This document shows, piece after piece, positions 58,131 through 64,000 of a stretch of DNA of 64,000 bases. The translations under genes and the position numbers were made by a program. Each line of letters begins with the position of its first letter. The first letter of the stretch is position 1. Source of the DNA: Azoarcus indigens. GTDB lineage: Bacteria > Pseudomonadota > Gammaproteobacteria > Burkholderiales > Rhodocyclaceae. Where the stretch lies: contig NZ_SNVV01000021.1 in the NCBI RefSeq assembly GCF_004361735.1, positions 1 through 64,000 of the forward strand. The letters are read 5' to 3'. The notes beneath the pieces are model-generated. The model was given only the letters and a program-made list of their open reading frames with translations, was not told the origin of the DNA and made no database searches.

Positions 58131-60695
58131 ATGAATCTCAGAGGCTTCATCCTTGCCACCTCCGCCGCCGTCGGCATCGTTTTCCTTGGCGGCAGCTGGT
58201 TGGCGATAGGCCAGGCCTTCGATTCCGCGTTCAGCACCCACGCCCGCAGCCAGGCGAACGAGGCCGCCCGCCTCAGTTTCGCCGCCATGTACGTCGTCAT
58301 GAGCCAGGGCTGGAGCCGCGCCCAGGCGGAAGAGTTTCTTGCCGGCGTGCACGGCGATGGTGTCGGGAATGGCCTGCGGGTCGCCATCTTCCGCGGGCCC
58401 GCGGTGGAAGCGCGCTACGGCAGCATCGCCCAGCCGGCGCCCGGCCAGCTCGTGCGGCGCGCCCTCGAATACGGCGAGTCCACCGATAAGCTGGAAGAAG
58501 GCGAGTTCCGCAGCGTGCACGCGCTGAAGGCGGAACCCCGCTGCCTCGCCTGCCACGACAATGTCCGCAGCGGCGATGTGCTCGGCGCCATCGAGGTGAC
58601 CCAGCCCTATGCCAAGGTACTGCAGGACGTGCGCTTCGGCTTCTACACCACCGCGGTGCCCAGCCTGCTGTTCGGCCTGCTGCTGGCGGGCGCGGCGGTG
58701 TGGTGGGTCAGCCGCAGGATTGCCGGCAGCGTCAGCGAGGTCGAGCGCAGCCTGGAATCCATCAACAAGGTGGCCGATCTGCGCCATCTGATGCCGCGTG
58801 CGCGGCCGGACAGCTTCACCGAGATCGAGCGCATGCACGACGCCATCGCCGGCCTCGCCGCCCGCCTGCGCACCATCGCGGTGGACAAGGACATCCTGCT
58901 GTTCGAGATCGGCCTGCTGGAGAAATTCGTCATCACCTCGGAAGTGATACGCGACTGGCGCGCCTACGTCGGCAAGCTGCTGCAGGAGATCAACGCCATC
59001 GTCGACGCCCGGGTGTTGTTCTCGGTGTTCCAGATCGACGACGAGCTGTTCGACATCGAGATTTTCTGGCACGCACTGCCGGACGAAGCCATCCGCAAGC
59101 ACATCGAGCAGACGGTGCACGAGACCCTCCGCGCCGACACCCGCTTCAGCGAACCGGCCACGCTGAACATCCATCACCACTACCCCGACGCCGCAGACAA
59201 CGCCCCCACCATCAGCAGCAGCGATCTCACGCTGAGGGTGAAATCCTTCTTTGTCGATCGCCCCAAGATCGGCAGCATCGTCGGCATCGGCGTTCATTCC
59301 GGTGGCATGTTGGAGCAGACGCACAACCTGGTGATCGACTCCATCCTCTCCACCCTGCTCAACGTGGTGGGCTCCATCAAGGCCATCCACAAGTACACCC
59401 GCGACCTGGAGTACTACGCCACCCGGGATCCGCTGACCGACCTCTACAACCAGCGGGTGTTCTGGGAGCTGCTGGGCTACGAGGTGGACCGCTGCCGCCG
59501 CCACGACAGCGCCGCCACCCTGCTGGTGATCGACCTCGACAACTTCAAGCTGATCAACGACCACTACGGCCATGCCACCGGCGACCACTACCTGCAGCAG
59601 TTCGCCACCGCCATCCGCGATGCCCTGCGCAGCGGCGATGTGCTGGCACGCTACGGTGGCGACGAGTTCGTCGTCATCCTGCCGGAGACCCAGCTCGAAC
59701 AGGGATACACCCTGGCGCGCCGGGTGCTGGAAACCACCCGCCAGCTGACGGTGGACGCCCCCAACGGCGACGCGATACGCGCCACTGTCTCCATCGGCCT
59801 GGCGGTGTTCCCCGACCATGCAACCTCGGCCAAAGACCTCTTCCTGTTCGCCGACAACATGATGTACCGCGCCAAGAACGAGGGTAAGGAACGGGTGGTG
59901 CTGCCGACCACCGAGGATGTGATGGCGGTATTCCGTGACGTCTCCGAGATGAGCATGGCGGTGCTGGCGGCGGTGAACGAGCGCCGCGTGATTCCCTTCT
60001 TCCAGCCCATCATGGCGGTTCAGTCCGGCGGCATCGCGGCCGTGGAGGTGCTGTCGCGGCTGGAAGTCGGCGGCCAGCTGATGCGCGCCGACCAGTTCAT
60101 CGAGATTGCCGAGAAGATAGGCGTGATCCATCGGCTGGACGCCATCGTCATCGAAGCCGCGCTGGAGAAGGTGCGCCAGAGCGACTACAGCGGCTACATC
60201 TTCTTCAACCTGTCGCCGCGCGCCCTGGTGCTGGCCGAGTTCGCCCGCACGCTGCGCACCGTGGTGCGCAATTCCGGCATCGCGCCGGAACGCATCGTGT
60301 TCGAGATCACCGAGCGCGACACGGTGAAGAACCTGTCGCTGCTGGAGCGCTTCATCGTCGACCTCCGCTCGGAGGGCTTCCGCCTCGCCATCGACGATTT
60401 CGGTTCCGGCTTCTCCTCCTTCCACTACCTGCGCCGCTTTCCCTTCGACTTCCTGAAGATCGAGGGCGACTTCATCGCCAACATGATCCACAGCGAGCGT
60501 GACCGCATCTTCGTCCAGAGCATCACCGAGCTGGCGCGGGCGCTGAAGATCGAAGTGGTGGCGGAATTCGTGGAATCGGCCGAAGTGCTGGCACTGCTGG
60601 AGGACTTCGGCATCGACTACGCGCAGGGCTACCACGTGGGCCGGCCGGATCGGGAAATCCTCATCCATCGCCCCCAGCCGGAGGCCAACTACTAG
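58131..60695 (+). CDS. Membrane GGDEF-EAL protein with periplasmic c-type haem motif
   Basis: The 854-residue protein has a first membrane segment (7-27), a periplasmic region (28-168) with CLACH at 138-142 (a CxxCH haem-attachment motif), a second membrane segment (170-192), a HAMP-like linker, a GAF-like region (about 260-420), and cytoplasmic GGDEF and EAL domains. GGDEF is intact (509-513) with an I-site RSGD (500-503). EAL residues E639 (EVL variant), N693, E725, D755/D756, K776, E812 and Q832 are present, so both synthesis and hydrolysis of c-di-GMP are possible. It probably senses redox state or a gas. ATG at 58131. Own transcription unit. Confidence 0.9.
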   Translation: MNLRGFILATSAAVGIVFLGGSWLAIGQAFDSAFSTHARSQANEAARLSFAAMYVVMSQGWSRAQAEEFLAGVHGDGVGNGLRVAIFRGPAVEARYGSIAQPAPGQLVRRALEYGESTDKLEEGEFRSVHALKAEPRCLACHDNVRSGDVLGAIEVTQPYAKVLQDVRFGFYTTAVPSLLFGLLLAGAAVWWVSRRIAGSVSEVERSLESINKVADLRHLMPRARPDSFTEIERMHDAIAGLAARLRTIAVDKDILLFEIGLLEKFVITSEVIRDWRAYVGKLLQEINAIVDARVLFSVFQIDDELFDIEIFWHALPDEAIRKHIEQTVHETLRADTRFSEPATLNIHHHYPDAADNAPTISSSDLTLRVKSFFVDRPKIGSIVGIGVHSGGMLEQTHNLVIDSILSTLLNVVGSIKAIHKYTRDLEYYATRDPLTDLYNQRVFWELLGYEVDRCRRHDSAATLLVIDLDNFKLINDHYGHATGDHYLQQFATAIRDALRSGDVLARYGGDEFVVILPETQLEQGYTLARRVLETTRQLTVDAPNGDAIRATVSIGLAVFPDHATSAKDLFLFADNMMYRAKNEGKERVVLPTTEDVMAVFRDVSEMSMAVLAAVNERRVIPFFQPIMAVQSGGIAAVEVLSRLEVGGQLMRADQFIEIAEKIGVIHRLDAIVIEAALEKVRQSDYSGYIFFNLSPRALVLAEFARTLRTVVRNSGIAPERIVFEITERDTVKNLSLLERFIVDLRSEGFRLAIDDFGSGFSSFHYLRRFPFDFLKIEGDFIANMIHSERDRIFVQSITELARALKIEVVAEFVESAEVLALLEDFGIDYAQGYHVGRPDREILIHRPQPEANY

Positions 60696-60722
60696 TCACA
60701 CCCCGGCCAGTTCCGGCCTCCC

Positions 60723-60761
60723 AAAAAACAAGGCGGCGCTCCCCCGCAGGTGGCGCCGCCT
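60723..60761 (-). terminator. Terminator of the small Cys-containing protein gene
   Basis: AGGCGGCGC (60731-60739) pairs with GCGCCGCCT (60753-60761) around a 13-base loop. Read on the minus strand the hairpin is followed by TTG and six Ts (60728-60723). It lies 26 bases after the 60787-61137 gene. It may also stop the GGDEF-EAL transcript. Confidence 0.8.
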
Positions 60762-60786
60762 CTTTGCATGGGCTTGCAGCGAACGA

Positions 60787-61137
60787 TCAGGAATCCAGTC
60801 TGGCTGCCGCCGGGCAATTGCGCGTGCAGTTCTTCAGACCCTTCTGGCGGTCCACGCACAGGCAGTACTGGCTGCTGTCCCGACACAGGGAATCCGGCAC
60901 CGGCTCTCCCGGCTCAAAATCCTTCACCCGGGTGACCTTCAGGAAGTGCAGCGCGGCACCCAGCCCTTCGAACAGCGTCAGCCGGCCATCACCGGCATGC
61001 AGCCACCGGCTGTCCAGCGACAGCGCGAAGCAGCCATTGCGCTGGCCGCTCACCGGGTGCAACCTCACTCGCGCCTGCTGCCGCAGGGGCGCAAATGCAA
61101 ACTCAAGCCAAGTAGAAACACGCTCGACAGACTCCAT
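60787..61137 (-). CDS. Small hypothetical protein with Cys-rich C-terminus (116 aa)
   Basis: I do not recognise a family. The AGGAGGG ribosome site before the ATG at 61137 and a good terminator support it. The N-terminal 80 residues look like a beta-rich soluble domain (VRLHPVSGQRNGCFALSL, RLTLFEGLGAALHFLKV). The end has five cysteines, in CRDSSQYCLC and LKNCTRNC, spaced like a metal or Fe-S site or disulfide knot. There is no signal peptide, so a cytoplasmic metal site is likelier. Function unknown. Confidence 0.7.
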   Translation of the reverse strand: MESVERVSTWLEFAFAPLRQQARVRLHPVSGQRNGCFALSLDSRWLHAGDGRLTLFEGLGAALHFLKVTRVKDFEPGEPVPDSLCRDSSQYCLCVDRQKGLKNCTRNCPAAARLDS

Positions 61138-61292
61138 CCCGAGCCCTCCTTCTTATATTGCTACGTCATCTCCGCCAAGCGGGGCCGGCGAAGGGTGTGG
61201 AAGGCGTCATTATCCCCGCCAGGAGAAAAGCGGCAATCTGCAGCGCACAAAAAAATACATATTCTTTCAATCACTTCCCGGAAATGCCTTAT

Positions 61293-61335
61293 GCAGTTTT
61301 GCTGATTTCGTAATCGAACTGCGTCTGGCTATACT
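61293..61335 (+). promoter_or_regulatory. metY promoter candidate with inverted repeat
   Basis: TATACT (61330-61335) is a good -10 hexamer 29 bases before the metY start; the matching -35 (TTCGTA, 17 bases upstream) is weak. GCAGTT (61293-61298) and its inverse AACTGC (61317-61322) flank the -35 area with 18 bases between and may form an activator or repressor site. Confidence 0.4.
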
Positions 61336-61364
61336 CCGGCCTCATTCCACTTAGAGGAGACACC

Positions 61365-62636
61365 ATGAAACTCGAAACCCTCGCCGTGCATGGCGGCTAC
61401 AGCCCGGACCCCACGACCAAAGCGGTAGCCGTTCCCATCTACCAGACAACGTCCTATGCGTTCGACGACACGCAGCACGGTGCAGACCTTTTCGACCTCA
61501 AGGTGGCCGGCAACATCTACACCCGGATCATGAATCCGACCACCGCGGTGCTGGAGGAGCGCATCGCGGCGCTGGAGGGGGGCATCGCCTCGCTGGCCGT
61601 GGCTTCCGGCATGGCGGCCATCACTTACGCCATCCAGACCATCGCCGAAACCGGTGACAACATCGTCTCCGCCGCCACCCTCTACGGCGGCACCTACAAC
61701 CTGTTCGCCCACACTTTCCCCCAATTGGGCATCGAAGTCCGCTTTGCCGATCATCGTGACCCGGCCGCCTTCGACAAGCTGATCGACGAACGCACCAAGG
61801 CGATCTTCTGCGAATCCGTCGGCAACCCGCTGGGCAACATCACCGACTTCGAGCGCCTGGCCGAGATCGCTCACCGCCACGGCATTCCGCTGATCGTGGA
61901 CAACACCGTGCCCACGCCTTACCTGTGCCGGCCCTTCGAGCACGGCGCGGACATCGTCGTCCATTCGCTGACCAAGTACCTGGGCGGCCACGGCAACTCC
62001 ATCGGCGGCGCCATCGTCGATTCCGGCAAGTTTCCCTGGGCCGAGCACAAGACCCGCTTCCGCCGGCTGAACGAGCCGGACGTCTCCTACCACGGCGTAA
62101 CCTATACCGAGGCGCTGGGTGCCGCGGCCTACATCGGCCGCGCCCGGGTGGTGCCGCTGCGCAACACCGGCGCCGCGCTCAGCCCCTTCAACGCCTTCCT
62201 CATCCTGCAAGGCATAGAGACGATCGCCCTGCGCATGGACCGCATCTGCGAGAACACGGTGAAAGTGGCGGAATTTCTGCGGGCGCAGGAAAAGGTGGAA
62301 TGGGTGAATTACGCCGGCCTGCCCGACCACGCCGACCACGGCCTGGTAAGCAAGTACATGGGCGGGCGCGCCTCCGGCATCCTCTCCTTCGGCGTGCGCG
62401 GCGGCCGCGAGGCCGGCGCCCGCTTCCAGGATGCGCTGAAGCTGGTGACACGGCTGGTGAACATCGGCGACGCCAAGTCCCTCGCCTGCCACCCGGCCTC
62501 CACCACCCACCGCCAGTTGGGGCCGGACGAGCTGAAGCGCGCCGGCGTATCCGAAGACATGGTGCGGCTGTCCATCGGCATCGAGCACATCGACGATATC
62601 CGCGCCGACCTGGAGCAGGCCCTCGCCGCGGTCTGA
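61365..62636 (+). CDS. metY: O-acetylhomoserine sulfhydrylase MetY
   Basis: The 423-residue Cys/Met metabolism PLP enzyme makes homocysteine from O-acetylhomoserine and sulfide. The PLP lysine is in [36 protein letters not shown] and the [20 protein letters not shown] region are MetY-specific compared with cystathionine synthases. GAGGAG precedes the ATG. It is a single-gene unit ending at a very strong terminator. Direct sulfhydrylation would use sulfide from the same cysteine/sulfur network as cysE, though regulation is separate. Confidence 0.93.
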   Translation: MKLETLAVHGGYSPDPTTKAVAVPIYQTTSYAFDDTQHGADLFDLKVAGNIYTRIMNPTTAVLEERIAALEGGIASLAVASGMAAITYAIQTIAETGDNIVSAATLYGGTYNLFAHTFPQLGIEVRFADHRDPAAFDKLIDERTKAIFCESVGNPLGNITDFERLAEIAHRHGIPLIVDNTVPTPYLCRPFEHGADIVVHSLTKYLGGHGNSIGGAIVDSGKFPWAEHKTRFRRLNEPDVSYHGVTYTEALGAAAYIGRARVVPLRNTGAALSPFNAFLILQGIETIALRMDRICENTVKVAEFLRAQEKVEWVNYAGLPDHADHGLVSKYMGGRASGILSFGVRGGREAGARFQDALKLVTRLVNIGDAKSLACHPASTTHRQLGPDELKRAGVSEDMVRLSIGIEHIDDIRADLEQALAAV

Positions 62637-62650
62637 GCCCGGCAGCTCCC

Positions 62651-62692
62651 GGAAAGCAAAACGGGCGGAGATTTCCGCCCGTTTTGCTTTCC
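62651..62692. terminator. Bidirectional terminator between metY and phhB
   Basis: A perfect 19-bp stem (62651-62669 with 62674-62692, core AAAACGGGCGGA) encloses a GATT loop. It contains TTTTGCTTT on the right side and AAAGCAAAA on the left, so it can act for metY and for the convergent phhB. Confidence 0.9.
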
Positions 62693-62709
62693 TGCGCCGG
62701 CCCTTCCCT

Positions 62710-63000
62710 TCAGCCGGCCACCGCGTCGATGAAATGCGCCAGCGCGATGTCCTTCTGGGTGAGCCCGCCGGCGTCATGGGTGGAGAGCAGGATTTCCACC
62801 TTGTTGTAAACATTGGACCATTCGGGATGGTGGTCCATCTTCTCCGCCTGCAGCGCCACCCGGGCCATGAAGGCGAAGGCGGCGTTGAAGTCGGCGAACT
62901 GGAACTTGCGCCGGATCGCCTCCCGGTCCTCATCCAGCGTCCAGGCCGGCAAGGCGCCCAGCGCCTCGTTCCGCTCGGTACTGCTCAAACGTCCGCTCAT
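62710..63000 (-). CDS. phhB: Pterin-4a-carbinolamine dehydratase
   Basis: The 96-residue enzyme recycles the tetrahydropterin cofactor used by phenylalanine hydroxylase. The catalytic His-containing motif [18 protein letters not shown] is family-defining, and [15 protein letters not shown] follows. The ATG at 63000 is chosen because GGAGGG lies just upstream; an in-frame ATG at 63015 and the longer open frame have no such support. No phenylalanine hydroxylase gene is visible. Confidence 0.94.
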   Translation of the reverse strand: MSGRLSSTERNEALGALPAWTLDEDREAIRRKFQFADFNAAFAFMARVALQAEKMDHHPEWSNVYNKVEILLSTHDAGGLTQKDIALAHFIDAVAG

Positions 63001-63043
63001 CTGCTTACCCTCCATGGCAATGGCCGCAGCGCGGCCCACCCGG

Positions 63044-64000
63044 TCAGCGCAGCGAAAACTGTACCTGCCTGCCCTTGCCGCCGTCGGCCGCCTCGACCTT
63101 GGGCGCCAGCAGGAAGACCCGCTCGGGCGCAACGCCGCCCTCACCCAGCAGCCATTCCTTGACGTTCTGGGCACGCGCCTGGGCCAGGCTGCGGAAATTC
63201 TCTTCGCTCACCTTGGTGTTGGCCATGATCAGCGCTTCCATCTCCGCCACCGGCAGCGTCTTGGCGAGGCCGATGAAGTTGCGCGGCTTCTCGAACTTGC
63301 CTTGGTCGTAGACCTCCTTCAGCAGCGCCGGGTATTCCTTGGCATCGAGCTGGATGTCGTCCAGCGAGGGCGCCTCCTGGCCGCGCTTGACCATGGCCTT
63401 CAGCTTCTCCGCCTTCACCTGGCGCTCCATCAGCGTGCGCTTCAGGCCATCCAGGTCGGCCGCCGTATCGGCCTTGCCGGTTACATCCAGGCGCAGCGCC
63501 GGCCTGTCCTTCAGCGCCTTGGCGAGGTTGGCCAGCTTCTCCGCCTCCTCGCCGCCCGGTTTGCGTGCGCCCGGCGCGAACTCCACATAGGACAACTCCT
63601 CGCCGCCGAACATCGAACCCAGCAGCGAGAACGGCGCGGTAACCGCCTTGCCCACCAGGTTGACCAGCGCCCGCATCACCAGCCCGAACACCGAGAACTG
63701 GGGGTCGTCCAGGGTGCCGCTGACCGGCAGGTTGAGGTCGATCTCGCCACGGCCGTTCTTCAGCAGCGACACCGCCAGTTGCACCGGCAGGTTCAGCGCG
63801 TCCGGGCTGTCCACCTTGTCGCCGAATGTGAGCTGATCGACGAAGATGCGGTTGGTCGCCGTCAGCTTGCGGTCTTCGATCTTGTAGTTCAGGTCGGCGG
63901 ACAGCTTGCCCCTCTGGATGCCGTAGCCGACGTATTTGCCGGAGTAGCTGGAGATGCCGGTGAGTTCGAAATCCTTCATCGCCAGCACGATGTCCAGGTA
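63044..64000 (-). CDS. DUF748 family protein, C-terminal part (AsmA-like, partial)
   Basis: The frame is open to the right edge of the window, so the N-terminus is missing; 318 residues are visible. [31 protein letters not shown] (in its YSGKYVGYG core) and [12 protein letters not shown] and [21 protein letters not shown] match the DUF748/AsmA-like family of large envelope proteins. These span from the inner membrane and may carry lipid or anchor envelope structures. The end ([31 protein letters not shown] in part) resembles an OmpA-C-like peptidoglycan-associated segment. Upstream of phhB on the same strand. Confidence 0.85.
   Translation of the reverse strand, partial: YLDIVLAMKDFELTGISSYSGKYVGYGIQRGKLSADLNYKIEDRKLTATNRIFVDQLTFGDKVDSPDALNLPVQLAVSLLKNGRGEIDLNLPVSGTLDDPQFSVFGLVMRALVNLVGKAVTAPFSLLGSMFGGEELSYVEFAPGARKPGGEEAEKLANLAKALKDRPALRLDVTGKADTAADLDGLKRTLMERQVKAEKLKAMVKRGQEAPSLDDIQLDAKEYPALLKEVYDQGKFEKPRNFIGLAKTLPVAEMEALIMANTKVSEENFRSLAQARAQNVKEWLLGEGGVAPERVFLLAPKVEAADGGKGRQVQFSLR

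Noticed and set aside
61138-61364. SAM or other riboswitch upstream of metY
   Set aside because: I could not identify the conserved SAM-I/SAM-II core, only a short inverted repeat and a -10 hexamer. A covariance-model search would be decisive.

Overview
The window is a GC-rich (roughly two thirds G+C by eye), densely coded chromosomal segment of a betaproteobacterium, most likely of the Rhodocyclales (Azoarcus/Thauera/Aromatoleum type). The evidence is the smc-zipA-ligA block, the isc operon headed by iscR with two cysteine desulfurase genes, an aryl-CoA ligase next to a MarR regulator and a branched-chain/aromatic-acid type ABC transporter, and the SOS mutagenesis genes lexA-imuA-imuB plus dnaE2. 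I see no transposase, prophage, CRISPR array, tRNA or rRNA gene. Taxonomic placement is inference from gene content.

Layout. 1-5115: end of a small-molecule catabolism cluster (LivF C-terminus, PanE-like reductase, class II aldolase/adducin protein, aryl-CoA ligase of the benzoate/2-aminobenzoate type, MarR regulator). 5159-15550: housekeeping (methylthioinosine phosphorylase, TypA/BipA, GalU, LigA, ZipA, Smc). 15675-21616: lysine/diaminopimelate genes dapC, dapD and dapE with pilU inserted, then prmB with an unusual His-rich N-terminus and a single-domain response regulator. 21737-28840: glutathione peroxidase and a tightly overlapped isc operon read leftward (iscR, a second cysteine desulfurase, iscS, iscU, iscA, hscB, hscA, fdx, iscX). 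An IscR-type operator overlaps the promoter. 28966-39252: cysE, trmJ, suhB, mutS coupled to a spermidine-synthase-like methyltransferase fold, then the conserved dnaQ-rnhA-methyltransferase-gloB group and a REC-GGDEF protein.

39488-44066: lytic transglycosylase MltD, an orphan double-ATPase peptide transporter subunit, SlyD and Bcp. 44350-55020: SOS region. lexA carries a perfect CTGT-N8-ACAG box and leads imuA and imuB. dnaE2, the polymerase partner, lies about 4.7 kb further on behind its own perfect SOS box, separated by a membrane protein, a MATE transporter, an ArsC-family protein and an M61 peptidase. 55036-60695: a PilZ-like protein, an Ala/Lys/Pro-rich histone-H1-like protein with a ribbon-helix-helix-like C-terminus, and a membrane GGDEF-EAL protein with a periplasmic CxxCH haem motif. 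60787-64000: a small Cys-containing protein, O-acetylhomoserine sulfhydrylase, PhhB and a truncated DUF748 protein.

Three themes recur: c-di-GMP signalling (REC-GGDEF, GGDEF-EAL, PilZ), Fe-S assembly with redox defence (isc, Gpx, Bcp), and DNA replication, repair and mutagenesis (LigA, Smc, MutS, DnaQ, RnhA, LexA-ImuAB-DnaE2). The items most worth following up are the split SOS mutasome, the haem-motif c-di-GMP enzyme, the metal-binding N-terminus on PrmB, and the RHH-like/histone-like fusion.
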